A DNA stretch of 64,000 nt, taken from assembly GCA_015227615.1 (NCBI GenBank), contig JAALGZ010000042.1, positions 124,001-188,000 on the forward strand. The letters run 5' to 3'. The DNA is from Labyrinthula sp. Ha (Eukaryota > Sar > Bigyra > Labyrinthulida > Labyrinthulaceae). Shown piece after piece: positions 11,623 to 21,619 of the stretch. A program made the translations under genes and the position numbers. Positions within the stretch are counted from its first letter, which is position 1; every line of letters begins with the position of its first letter. The notes under the pieces were generated by a model. The model worked only from the letters and a program-made list of their open reading frames with translations. It ran no database searches and was not told where the DNA came from.

Positions 11623-12364
11623 CCTCCAACCTAACCTTATCATCACCAATGTTGCCTGCATCTAAATGCAGAGTTTGGAAGGGACCAGAACATACTTATG
11701 CGTAATTAACTTGGATTCACTTTTCAAGATATATAAGATTGTATCTTTCTACTAAGATGTTACCTCAGGAGAACTTTTGATGACTTAAGTAGAAAGACAC
11801 AGTACAGTAGATTTTCATAATCCTTTTTAAAGGCAATTGTGACAACTTTGGTAAAACCAGGTTAGATCAGTTTTAAGTGAATCGTAAAGCAAAGTGGAAA
11901 AGATTGATCGTTAGTAGATAAATAGCCATTAGAAGATGATACTTTGCAGCAGCAACTTCAAATGATAATATCTTGGATTAATAACGCAGGTCGGCCAATA
12001 AAGTTATACAGAATAGCTGATAGCTACTCTAGACAAGCAAGCAGTTGAGTTTAAAGCCATACTACCTTAGTTTGGTATGTTCCTGGTGTTTAATTTAAGT
12101 AGCTTGAAAGCAGAAAATTGTTGTTGGTATGGATACTATGGAGGAATCTAAGTACTTCAATAAGGTATAGATTTTAACCAGAGTAAACTCAAAATTTTTG
12201 AACATGTTAAAAAAGGAATCAGATTGTACACCTGAAAGAAATAGGTATTTTACACTGCTCTCCCTTTAAATGGAAAGGAACTTCAAAGGAGTACTCTTTG
12301 TTATATTTACGTAATGAAATTGAGACTTTCCCTGCTTGTTAATGCCTGCTAATTTGATATTATA
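11623..12364. other. Intergenic stretch, nothing recognised
   Basis: About 740 bases between the convergent ends of TFB4 and the first LRR-like gene. No open frame of note, no repeat and no RNA gene are visible. It is longer than the other gaps in this compact block. Confidence 0.4.
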
Positions 12365-13408
12365 TCAAATAATAGTTAGAATTTGATGTTTTGGATCCTG
12401 CTTTCTTGACAATTTTGGATATTCTCGTTCAACAAGGTCCATTCGACTCTGAAAACTTGGCGGACACATTTGCCATTCAGAAACAAAGGCAATTTTAGTT
12501 CCAGACTTTAAGCTATCAGTGCACAAAATAATTTCTTGTAGAGTATAGTTTACAATTTCTTTAGTCTGCATTTGGATGAAAGGAAGCCACAAAACCTCGA
12601 GGTTTGTCATTTCCCGTAGAAGCATAGTAAGTCCCACGAGAGAAAAATAATTTCCAGTTAGATAGGAGCACTCTAGTTGTTCCACATGATTAAGGAACTT
12701 AGCCGACCTTAATTGGAGGAAAAACTTCAAGGTTGTACTTTCATCATCTGGTAAACTTGCTAATTGAATTTGGCGTAAATTATGTAACGTAGATGTTCCT
12801 ATCGACTTGAGTAAGATCTGGCCGTGGATCCCTTTATTTTGCCTATCATAGGTTTTTGGATTCAGTCTTGTGAATAAATTCTTTTTTTCAGCGCTGCTGG
12901 GCTCTAGAGAAGGAAGACGATCTAGGCAAAATGTCTCCAGCAGTTCAAAAGAGGACATGATCCGTCCGATGAGAAACATTGATCTATACTCGAGAGGTAC
13001 ATCACAGAAATTGAGTGATACTCTAGCAAGTGGCGCATTTCGTTGAAGCAGTTGAAACAGATGCTTCCAGTCTTCATGACCTGTATCAATATTTTTCATC
13101 CTAAGTTCAGATATTTTGTTCTTCTCAACAAGTTCACGCACCAGGTTCAAGTGAGACTGTGTCAAAAACCCTTCTAAATTATTCAGAACAATAACTTCTT
13201 TGTTCAAATGTTTGTTCTCATTTATCAAGTTCTCCAACAAAACCCCACCAGTATTCTTGATCGGGTGATATAGTAACAACCCCCTCTCCCTATCAATAAA
13301 CCCAGCTGCCAGCTTGGTTGAATCTCTTTCTTCTTTTGCATTAATATAATAATTAGCTGGTAATTTATTTTTGGGAGGAAATAATAGTTCCTTTATCCAC
13401 TTGAACAT
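12365..13408 (-). CDS. LRR-like protein, paralogue A
   Basis: A 347-residue protein of unknown role. The start is placed at the ATG at 13408 because the upstream part of the frame lacks an ATG and because the paralogue at 13872 begins at the matching point (MFKW against MFSW). Blocks shared with the paralogue include DSTKLAAGF (DSSKLCAGF), LLLYHP (LTIYHP), NKHLNK (DKHLNK) and FFLQLRSAKFLNHVEQLE (FYLHLRSTSFVKRLEKFH). Spaced L/I residues in segments such as ISELRMKNIDTGHEDWKHLF and NLEVLWLPF suggest ribonuclease-inhibitor-type leucine-rich repeats, so a protein-binding role is likely; the family itself is not recognised. No signal peptide or membrane helix. It is head-to-head with the paralogue, so the pair arose by inverted duplication. 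Confidence 0.75.
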   Translation of the reverse strand: MFKWIKELLFPPKNKLPANYYINAKEERDSTKLAAGFIDRERGLLLYHPIKNTGGVLLENLINENKHLNKEVIVLNNLEGFLTQSHLNLVRELVEKNKISELRMKNIDTGHEDWKHLFQLLQRNAPLARVSLNFCDVPLEYRSMFLIGRIMSSFELLETFCLDRLPSLEPSSAEKKNLFTRLNPKTYDRQNKGIHGQILLKSIGTSTLHNLRQIQLASLPDDESTTLKFFLQLRSAKFLNHVEQLECSYLTGNYFSLVGLTMLLREMTNLEVLWLPFIQMQTKEIVNYTLQEIILCTDSLKSGTKIAFVSEWQMCPPSFQSRMDLVEREYPKLSRKQDPKHQILTII

Positions 13409-13510
13409 ATTTTTCTGTTTGTATTCGGTACAAAGCTCAATATTAATACTGTCCAAAATGGTATTTCTTTTGTCTTGTGTTGGGCGTGAAGAATATACTA
13501 TTTCTCTTTT

Positions 13511-13717
13511 ATGCCTATGAAGGATATTGTGAATCTTTTAACTAAATATGACATTACTGTAGATTATTCAAGATATACGCAAGAATTGGTGCAAAAAGGG
13601 GAGACATATAACCGAGCTGGAACCCTTTTGAAAAAAAAGTTAGCAACACATTATATCATTCTAGATTGGTCTAGTAAAATAAGGAACTGCATCAAAAACG
13701 CGGAAAGATTGTATTAA
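13511..13717 (+). CDS. Possible small protein between the LRR-like paralogues
   Basis: A 68-residue basic frame starting at ATG, lying in the divergent spacer of the LRR-like pair. It has no recognised domain, and a frame of this length is expected by chance at this base composition. In favour is its position just upstream of a gene on the same strand and a fairly normal amino-acid mix. It could equally be part of a leader of the next gene. Confidence 0.2.
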   Translation: MPMKDIVNLLTKYDITVDYSRYTQELVQKGETYNRAGTLLKKKLATHYIILDWSSKIRNCIKNAERLY

Positions 13718-13871
13718 ACAGGAAATATATTTTCTAGGGAAAAGTTACAAGCTCACAACAGTCTTCTTGTTAGTTACTTAACAAAACAAGGCCCCATTAG
13801 GGCAAACGCAAAGATCTTGTATCAAGGTTAAAGTTGCATTATATATCTCAATTACTAATATAGAATAAAAT

Positions 13872-14918
13872 ATGTTTAGTTGGGTAAGCACACTGGATAC
13901 AGAACCCGTACCTAAGAAAATTAGCCATGAACATCTCGATGAAGGTGAACAGAGAGATTCTAGCAAGCTTTGTGCTGGTTTTGTAAATGGCAACCAGGGT
14001 TTAACGATATACCACCCTGCAAAAAACAACAATGGTGTATTATTGAGTACACTTATCAGCCAAGACAAGCATCTGAACAAATGTATTTGCATGCTGAATC
14101 AGTTGCAATCACCCCTGGGTCAAAAAGGACTAAATTCTTTGCATGAGGTGTTTCAAAATAACTCAATATCAGATATTCGACTCAGAAATGTTGAATTGAG
14201 TCACATCGAATGGAAGAAGTTTTTTGGACTAGTGCAGGAACACGCGAAGCTAACTCATGTTTTGCTTGACTTCTACGGATGTTTTCTTGAGCATAGATCA
14301 ACCAGTTCTATTGCAAAAGTTTTGGGCTCATTTGGTTCTCTTCAGACTCTACGATATGTAAACTTTCCTAATTTTAAATCAATGCGCAAGAAGAATAGCC
14401 TTCTGGGGCGACTCAAAGTTGTAGAAAACAACTTCGAAAATACAGCAAGCCATGGTATATTTTTTTTCAAACGCTTTGGTGCGAGTAAATTGGAACATTT
14501 GCGGGAGATTGATTTAGGCTGCGCCACCCAGGATGAAAGATCTGCCGCAGCATTCTACCTGCACCTAAGATCCACCAGTTTTGTAAAACGTCTGGAGAAG
14601 TTTCACGTTTCTCGATGTCCAGGTGAGTTTCATGCTATTGTGGAGTTAGTCAAGCTGGTTCAAGTTATGTCAAATCTCAAGAACTTGCTACTTCCTAGAA
14701 TTCGACCACTGAACTCCAAAGTTGGAAGCTATTGCTTGCATAAAACTGCTATACACTGTGACAATCATAACATAAATGTCAGGATTGGCTTTTATTCCGT
14801 GATGAATAATTTCCCACAAGGCTTACTTAGAAGAATGTATCGTGTTAAATCCAGTTCCACAAACTGGGATAAGTCTTCTTTCATGAACGTGGAAATCCTT
14901 GAAAGATACTGCTCGTAG
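13872..14918 (+). CDS. LRR-like protein, paralogue B
   Basis: A 348-residue protein, nearly the same length as paralogue A (347) and alignable over its full extent, with identity that looks like roughly a third by eye. The best-kept parts are the N-terminal third (RDSSKLCAGF, IYHPAKNNNGVLL, DKHLNK) and the block HLREIDLGCATQDERSAAAF...LHLRS. Repeating IRLRNVEL, VLLDFYG and LKNLLLPRI segments again suggest leucine-rich repeats. The C-terminal 40 residues differ most. No targeting signal is visible, so it is probably cytosolic or nuclear. The function is unknown; both copies remain open, so both are probably used. It is convergent with ALY/REF, 56 bases from stop to stop. Confidence 0.75.
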   Translation: MFSWVSTLDTEPVPKKISHEHLDEGEQRDSSKLCAGFVNGNQGLTIYHPAKNNNGVLLSTLISQDKHLNKCICMLNQLQSPLGQKGLNSLHEVFQNNSISDIRLRNVELSHIEWKKFFGLVQEHAKLTHVLLDFYGCFLEHRSTSSIAKVLGSFGSLQTLRYVNFPNFKSMRKKNSLLGRLKVVENNFENTASHGIFFFKRFGASKLEHLREIDLGCATQDERSAAAFYLHLRSTSFVKRLEKFHVSRCPGEFHAIVELVKLVQVMSNLKNLLLPRIRPLNSKVGSYCLHKTAIHCDNHNINVRIGFYSVMNNFPQGLLRRMYRVKSSSTNWDKSSFMNVEILERYCS

Positions 14919-14974
14919 ATACAACTTAAACAAATGGAGTTAAGCAGTAAAATTTTGATATTTGAATGTGTACA

Positions 14975-15508
14975 TCAACCAGAGCTCCTAGCGATTATCT
15001 TAACATGAATTTCTCTCCCATCCAGTTTTAGACCATTAAACTCCTTTACAACTTTCTCAGCATTTTTTCTTAAAGAAAACTTAATCTCTGCTTCTCGTTT
15101 CTTAGTTCTTCCATTTTTTACAAACTTTACCAGCTTAATCTTTCCGTAACCCTTCATCTGCTCCCTAATATCTTGCTCATCCACGTCTGAATTGATTGGA
15201 CCTAATCGAATAAATGTTCCAGTGGAAAGTTCCTTTGCTGGTTTCTTAGATTCGGTGGACTTCTGGGTTGTTGTTTTTGACGTTTGTTTCTTTGAACTTT
15301 TTACATTTTGAGGCTTTTTCTTTTTCATCTGATTTAAAGCTCTGGTAGGTGTGCTTCTTTGTCCATTTCCTTTATTAAACCTCCTATTTGGCGGAGAGCG
15401 TGGCCGTGCCTTGAAAGATTTGTTGCGATTGTTTTTTGCTTTGTTTTTTCTGTCTAATTTAGCGATTTCGTCTAAAGACATCGAAAGCTTTTCAACTGTC
15501 GTTGGCAT
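14975..15508 (-). CDS. ALYREF: ALY/REF-type mRNA export adaptor (RRM protein)
   Basis: A 177-residue RNA-binding protein of the ALY/REF (Yra1) kind, which links the TREX complex and the export receptor to spliced mRNA in the nucleus. It opens with KLSMSLDEIAKL, matching the N-terminal DMSLDDIIKL motif of ALY that contacts the helicase UAP56. A long Arg/Lys/Asn-rich region follows (about 19-90), then one RRM at about 97-173 with the RNP2-like IRLGPINSDVDEQDI and RNP1-like REAEIKFSLRKNA. The RNP1 lacks the usual aromatic triplet, which is also typical of REF proteins. The second C-terminal UAP56-binding motif is short or missing. It shares a divergent promoter with EME1. Confidence 0.82.
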   Translation of the reverse strand: MPTTVEKLSMSLDEIAKLDRKNKAKNNRNKSFKARPRSPPNRRFNKGNGQRSTPTRALNQMKKKKPQNVKSSKKQTSKTTTQKSTESKKPAKELSTGTFIRLGPINSDVDEQDIREQMKGYGKIKLVKFVKNGRTKKREAEIKFSLRKNAEKVVKEFNGLKLDGREIHVKIIARSSG

Positions 15509-15695
15509 TTTATTCTTTCTTGTTGACCAATGAAACCACCAAATTTCCTCACACAGCTTTTGATTGGTGTAACAAGAATCTGTGCCGCGGGCAGAAACTT
15601 CAATTCTAGGTGGCAGATTAGGTCAATTTCATTGGGTAATTTTGAGCAAAACTGTATTTCATTGGGTTATATATTTTACCGAAGGTGAGTTAGAT
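15509..15695. promoter_or_regulatory. Divergent promoter ALY/REF / EME1 with four CCAAT boxes
   Basis: Four CCAAT/ATTGG pentamers lie at 15527-15531, 15563-15567, 15631-15635 and 15661-15665 within 187 bases. This repeats the arrangement seen between RPL26 and TFB4. An ATG at 15582, in frame with EME1, lies inside this stretch and is treated here as leader rather than as the start. Confidence 0.45.
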
Positions 15696-17049
15696 ATGCA
15701 AAGAAACGATGAGGACAAAGAAGTAATAAGTTTATTAACGCCTGTGGGGTGCAGAAAGCCCAAGGGAAAAGAATTTGTGGAAACAGAATATGCTAATAGT
15801 ATTTCCTCTGTGTCTTCTACAAAACCAGATGTTATCAACTTGGTTACACCAGCACCAATAAAGAAAGTAAGATCTAAAGAGGATGATGACTTGTTTAACG
15901 CAGATGAGCTGGATTTTTTCAAAAGAAACGAGGAGTCGAATAAGTCCTATAGTACCCAGTCATTAACGCCTTTTATTTTGAATGAGATATCACCTGTTCC
16001 TGAAATTAAACAGAAAAGACTAGTGGTAAGTTCACCTAAGAAAAAAACGAGGAAAAGACCACGAACGCAGCAGAATAAAGAACACGAAAAACTTCTTTGC
16101 AGGTTAAGTTCCGGAAAACTTCTGCATCAAGAAATGTTCTTTCAAGAGATAACTGTTTCCTGGTACTTGGAGAATACGAATTTCGCAAATTTGCTCAATG
16201 CACGTTTGCAAGAAGACCACTGGCCAGAGTTTATTCGCTCATCAAACCAAGCTTCTCATATTGCTGCTTTTCACGTTTCTAGAAGAATATTAAATCCTTT
16301 CCCAAGTGACTCTAAAGCTGTTGAACTTTCGTTTGTTTTTGGGGAAGCTGAAACTGAGGCACTTTTATGTGCCTGGGCAGGTGAAGATTTTCTCCTTGCC
16401 TTGTCTGTTGACTATGCCTTTGGCGATAATGGATTCTCAACAATAGGCAGGAGACTTAAAATTGACTCGGCATATGAAGGGAAACTAAAAGTTGTGCTTT
16501 TAATAAACCCATACAAGCAACTGACAAACCTACAAAAAAAGGGACAAGGCATAGATAGAAGTTTCTTTGAAAAAAGTTTGATAGATATATATTTTCTCTA
16601 TGGGTTTCAAGTGGTCATAGTTCCAAAGTATTTGATTTTATGTTTGTAAAGTTCTTAGTATCCAAGAGTGTATTGAAAGGTTGTTTAATCTCGCAAAGTG
16701 TATTGGATTAAGAAAGTATGAGGAAGTTGCTCACTATCCGCCAAACCCAAATCTAGAGTTTATAATACGAAAATATAGAACCAAGGTTTATGAAGCACCT
16801 GAAGATTCTTTTGTGTCCTCTTGGATAGACGTGCTCCGGTGCTTTGAAGGAATAAGCGAGAAAAGCGCTCGTTTTGTTGCCCGTGAATATCCATCATACA
16901 AGAGTCTTATGCAAAAGTACGAATCTTTGACTGCCACCGATGGAGAAGAGCTGCTGCATAAGCTTATAGAAAAACAGACTGGAAATAAGAAAACAAGAAA
17001 AGTTTCAAAAAATATATACAACTATTTTATGTCAAGTTTGAGCAGTTAG
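15696..17049 (+). CDS. EME1: Crossover-junction endonuclease subunit EME1/MMS4, one 31-base intron
   Basis: Non-catalytic partner of the structure-specific nuclease MUS81, resolving branched recombination and stalled-fork intermediates in the nucleus. The coding parts are 15696-16627 and 16659-17049 (440 residues). The intron 16628-16658 starts GTATTT and ends TTAG; removing it joins the frames as ...VVIVPN-IQECIERLF. The N-terminal third is charged and low-complexity. The middle is the ERCC4-like nuclease fold without the active-site GDXnERKxxxD, as expected for the inactive subunit. The C-terminus is a helix-hairpin-helix region, VLRCFEGISEKSARFVAREY-PSYKSLMQKY, that matches human EME1 [28 protein letters not shown]. 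An in-frame ATG at 15582 would add 38 residues of unlikely composition. Its stop overlaps that of RPB11. Confidence 0.8.
16628..16658 (+). other. 31-base intron in EME1
   Basis: Starts GTATTT, ends TTCTTAG, T-rich. Reading through it gives a stop shortly after the conserved core; removing it restores one frame into the conserved helix-hairpin-helix end. No clear branch-point motif is visible. Confidence 0.75.
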
Positions 17050-17402
17050 TTGAATGAATAGTTTTGATGTTTCTCTACTTCTTCAATAAATGCATTTTGT
17101 ATTGCAGAAACCTGATCTATTCTGTCATCTGTAGCCTTTTTCAATGCTTCCATTGGTTCTATAGCTCCACTTGTTTGTAACTTTAGCTCAAGAAGGTTTT
17201 CCAAGGGATGAGGCATTCTATATCCAGCGAAGCGGACTTGGGAGTTCTTCAATAATTCGGTTCGAAGTAAGGTTCCAACAGTATGGTCTTCTTTAACAAT
17301 AGTTAATTTAACTGCATTGATGAGCTTAGGGTCTTCTTTGATCACTACCTTGATTTCATCTTCCTCCAGTACATATGAGAGTTCTCTGTCTGGTGCATTC
17401 AT
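17046..17402 (-). CDS. RPB11: RNA polymerase II subunit RPB11
   Basis: A 118-residue subunit that pairs with RPB3 to start assembly of RNA polymerase II, the counterpart of the bacterial alpha dimer. The dimerisation fold is plain: TIVKEDHTVGTLLRTELLKNS followed by RFAGYRMPHPLENLLELKLQT, which matches the human [22 protein letters not shown]. The C-terminal helix carries KKATDDRIDQVSAIQNAFIEE. Length equals that of family members (about 117-120), so the gene is complete. The FAGY-x-PHPLE form fits RPB11 better than the polymerase I/III paralogue RPC19. It is intron-free. The stop overlaps the stop of EME1 in four shared bases (17046-17049). Confidence 0.93.
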   Translation of the reverse strand: MNAPDRELSYVLEEDEIKVVIKEDPKLINAVKLTIVKEDHTVGTLLRTELLKNSQVRFAGYRMPHPLENLLELKLQTSGAIEPMEALKKATDDRIDQVSAIQNAFIEEVEKHQNYSFN

Positions 17403-20400
17403 TTCCTGTTATTGTGGTAATGCCAAATCATGTTTGTGATCTGTGGTGGACACTAGATGTTTACTAGCTAGTAACTACTTGACAGATAGTGTAGTCTAAT
17501 TCACTTAAAATAACCTCATGGCTCATGTTTCGAGCAAAGTTTTGCTTTAAAGTTATTATCTATTGCAATTTTAAATTTAGCTTGCTTAGAATGAACTTCT
17601 AGTGATTCTGGTGTCTTCCTCATTTTATGTGCTTTGCCGAATATAGTTGGTATAGGCTTGGAATGATGAGTTTTTCATTATAATAACGTTCTTCAATTAA
17701 CATATCATTTAAATTTAATCTAAGCAGATGATTTTGATGATTGAATTCGTTAAAACTGATATCCATTTTTTCGCTTATGTTTTAATAAGGTTCCCTGATA
17801 TCGACTTTATTCTAGGCTGAGTGAAAACTATTTTTTGGTTCCATTGTTGCAGCTTCCAAGCAAAAATGTTATATTTAAATAATACATATCTATCTATTAA
17901 GAACTTAACTAATTTTTTATATAGTTGACTTAATTCATAGTAAGTTTCATGAAACCAATAGATTGGTATTGAAACATTAACTTGGATGACAACTTTACTC
18001 GAACCCATAACAATAGATAATATAATTCAGGAGAGTCCATAATCTAAATATTTTCCGTGCTTCAACAAAGATGAAACCTAGATAACCGATATAAACGTGA
18101 GTGTAATGTGTCATTTGCGGAAATGTCTTTTCATTGAGTAAGAATTGTGCAAAATTTATTGAACTAGAAAGAGGAATTAATAAATATTGTTTTGCCACTG
18201 ATCTTATTACTATGTTAACTCAAAATCCCTGAAAAGCTCATAACCTTGGCTTTTTGAGTTTATTTTAATATTTTTTTACATACTTGCTGTAGGTTGCGAG
18301 ATAGTGGCTCTGTTTCTTGAGATCATTTCTAGTTTGATCATTATATTAATATTTTTTTTGTTACAAGCGTGAATAAGATAGGTTATTCTTCAGCTTAGAA
18401 TGAGGTGATCTTGCAATTAGGCGGGAAAGATGCAACAAAACTCAGCAGAGGCTGAGAAATACAAGCTGCTTAGGCAGACACACTGATATGTGCCATTGAT
18501 GATTATAAAATCACACAAACATCCTAATTCCATTTCAAGTTGGTCACTATAATAAGTTTTTTCAAATCGAAACATTTTTCCAATGTTGATTTTGAGTTTT
18601 AAATATTCAAATTTCTGTCTCAAACTTGATTTCAATTTATTTTTTCATTGTATCAATTCCACCTTCACTTGTCACTGTTGGGCTAACAATTGCGCCTTTC
18701 AATTTCAAGACAAACCGCAGTAGTCGAATTCTTGTACCAATCTACACCAATTTGCTATTTTTAACGTAAATTAAATATTACCTATAAACTAATCTTTATG
18801 GCTAATATTCTTCTAAATAAATTATTTATAGAGGGGTCCAGTTTATCTCGCTTTGCATCCAAAATCATGAATAACACCTCTGTATATATAACGTTACCAT
18901 TTTTTTCAGCTATTACTTTTTTTCGTTATTTAATACTGGGTATGATGCTGTAATGGATTTTTAAGATTCTAGAATCAGGATTTTATACTTTACTAATAGG
19001 ATGTGTTCTGATATTGTTGGGATAACCAAACTTTGTAGCACCAGTTTTAGCTCCTCCAATTGTAATATAATCTCATCACCTCTCTTACTATCAACCGTAA
19101 TACTCACCGTTCAAAGTATTTCTGTTAAAAATATACTTTTCAGAGAGAATCCTATATTTTGTGAAAGAAGAATCACAAAGTATTGTTTTCTTAAGGAGCT
19201 ATATCAATCTTTTCTGGATCATTTATGAAGCCCAGTAGCCCAACCTGTGGCAAATATGGGATTTTTTATGAAAAAAAAATTAGGGTTTACTATTTAGAAA
19301 ATCCTGGCACGTTTCCTAATAGTTACAAATTAATCTTGTTATGTTTATGCTGTACATATTGTCAAACATGAATAGCTGGGTATACATTGCACTACTGCTT
19401 TTTCATAAACTTCTGCTACATGGGAATATATCTCTACCAAATGAAACTAGCTGCTTGAATTTCTTTCAAAAACGTTGGCAAAATTTTAAAGCTAATAAAA
19501 CTTTCAGTTTCAAAGGGTAGCAATTTCACTTAAATGGTGCAAGAAGTATAATGTAAATAAGAACTATATCTTCAGAAGCCTAAAAGCAAACAAAGAAAGT
19601 AGAAACAAAGCAATAGTAAAATTATGACTTTAGAATATTATGGGTAAAATACTAACTAATGCTTCTATCAAAAAGAAAATTTTGTAGCTTAATAATAGCC
19701 TCGAAGTGAGAATGGTTTTTCCGGAAACCCTTTGGCAATGTCCTTGATCCGCCATCTGAAAACTCTCCAGAGCCTATAGTTACATCTCTTATCTGCGAAA
19801 CTCATCCATGGTAATGTTTGAAGCATCTCTCGACAATCTATGTTTGATTTTAGAGTTTTCTCTTTAGTTGGACTTTAAAGTATGATCCCTGTTAGTTCAA
19901 TAAAACTCATTACCGGATCGGAGGGCGCCAAGTTCAGGTGGACTACCCCAGGATCAACTGCCTCCTGCAATCTGGACTCTTGTCTGCTGTGTAAAGGTAC
20001 ATTGCTCAGAACCACTTCCAGACCAGTATTTTCTAATCTTTTTTTCGAAGCTACACAAATGATTCGCACAATCAAGGCATCATGATCTTCTTTCTTACAG
20101 ATTTAACACGATTAATGAGCTTAATTGTTCCTAATAACTTCATAGATGACTCCTATAACTTGAAGGTTTGCACCTATTGAGTTTGATATCTCTCTGGTAG
20201 CAATATAGTTTTATGTTGGACATACCCTGGACCTTGAACAAAACAAATTCTAATTTGTTTCATTTATCAACATGATGTATTTTTCCAACCCTGTCAAGCT
20301 TCTATTTTCATGCACGCAGACTTCTCGCTTTAATTTTTTTCGTTACTAATTTGGCTCAAATCGGCTAAAGAAATACTTTGTTTACCGAGTAGCACATGCA

Positions 20401-21558
20401 ATAAAATGCCCTTCTGATTGTAGCTGCATTTGTATCAAACTTAAAGTTCTCAATTAACTTAAATGTTATTATAGAGATTAAAAAATTGGTTTTCATTTTT
20501 AATTGTTCATGAATGAAACCTAAGTCTGTTAAATTTTGAACTGATATGCTAGGAAATACCCGACTGCAGGTTACCTTATCCTCGCCCACATGATTGCTTT
20601 TGCACCAGCTTCTTCCAGGTCATATACCCACAAAAAAGAATTTGATCAGCTTTTTCAGTATTTTTATTATCTTTTTTCGGAGTATTGTCCAAGAAAAAGA
20701 TTAAAGAAAAGAGGGGAATGCTGGCGCATGCTTCCCAAAACTCAATAACTAAGAGCTTGACGCGGTTGGAATTTTCTAATTTATATTTCACAATCATATT
20801 GACGTTTTTATTTTATGCAAACTAGACATGCTTTTTATGAAGCTTAGCCGATAAATAGACAATGCTTGCATTATCGGCTTCATCCTATCTTTGATATTCT
20901 ATTTCAAAACCTAAAAGTATTTTAGGGAGCTCAGATGAGGGCTAGCTCTCATTCCCTACATCATTGTAGATATGAGTTGTTTTGCTTTTGTTTAGCTTTT
21001 CTTTGGCATTTAGACTTAAAGGCTTCTTTATTGAAGATGCTCTTAGTAAATCTGATCACTGTTTTTTTAGATACTTCAAAAACTTTTAGGCAGATGTCCC
21101 TGACTAAATGAAGACCTCGAGTATTGCTATTCCTGAGCAATATGCGGTTACTTAAGCCCTCGTTGGCAGTTGGTGTGTAACTTCATTACTTTTTGCAAAC
21201 TCTGGTTCAAGACTGGGCTAACAGTAATGCTGCACTTTGTTGTCGGAGAAACAAATCCTCGGATTCAATGCTGTTATTGTTCATTTAGCCATTTAGCGAG
21301 AATTTTGAATTTATCATGTAGAGTTATCTTACTTCCAGTTACATTCCTCTGTATCATATCGTACTTTTATATAACTTAACATAGCGCTTAAGTAACTCAA
21401 TACGTTTTTGTGGTGTCTCTGTTTGAAAAATTCTTTTGTATTTCTTCCTGACAGAGTTTAGTTTATTGTTACCAATTCTTTAAGCTCTTTATTCTATAGA
21501 AAAAAGTCATGCGTTAAGTTCTCCCAAATATTGAAATTAAATGGAACCTCTCGATATG
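17403..21558. other. 4.2-kb gene-poor stretch
   Basis: Apart from a possible decayed coding segment at 19689-20215 (listed separately), the open frames here are short, AT-rich and without family resemblance, as expected by chance. No RNA gene or repeat is visible. Confidence 0.45.
19689..20215 (-). pseudogene. Possible decayed gene of unrecognised family
   Basis: On the minus strand 20093-19689 reads as about 134 sense codons with one internal stop, in a local patch of higher GC than its surroundings. The product contains natural-looking stretches such as DALIVRIICVASKKRLENTG and WRIKDIAKGFPEKPFSLRGY. A second open stretch in another frame lies just upstream (about 20215-20145). This could be a decayed gene or a gene split by tiny introns. 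At this base composition a run like this is not beyond chance, so the call is weak. Confidence 0.25.
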
Positions 21559-21604
21559 CCAATTATTTCATAACCGTTGAAGAAAATGATGAAATATAAC
21601 CGTT
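21559..21604 (+). promoter_or_regulatory. TRIP13 upstream sites: CCAAT and two ATAACCGTT boxes
   Basis: Upstream of the TRIP13 ATG lie a CCAAT at 21559-21563 and two identical ATAACCGTT motifs (AACCGTT at 21572-21578 and 21598-21604), 26 bases apart. The core AACCGTT/AACGG is the known target of MYB proteins and of cell-cycle MSA elements in plants. A link to meiotic or mitotic timing of this gene is inference. Confidence 0.35.
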
Positions 21605-21619
21605 AGAAAGAAAACAACA

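Noticed and set aside
15582-15695. N-terminal extension of EME1 from an upstream in-frame ATG
   Set aside because: The 38 extra residues are low-complexity and overlap the divergent promoter with its CCAAT boxes; the ATG at 15696 begins a normal hydrophilic N-terminus.
16628-16680. Frameshift or split gene in EME1
   Set aside because: A GT-AG intron of 31 bases explains the frame change exactly and joins conserved parts on both sides.
19001-19228. Short frames in the gaps (such as 19001-19228, 27857-28039, 34116-34352, 44061-44264)
   Set aside because: At this base composition open frames of 60-80 codons are expected many times by chance; none shows family resemblance or supporting context.
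17403-21558. tRNA or other small RNA genes in this and the other long gaps
   Set aside because: Scanning for the conserved GGTTCGA-type box and for U6-like sequence on both strands gave no convincing cloverleaf or match.
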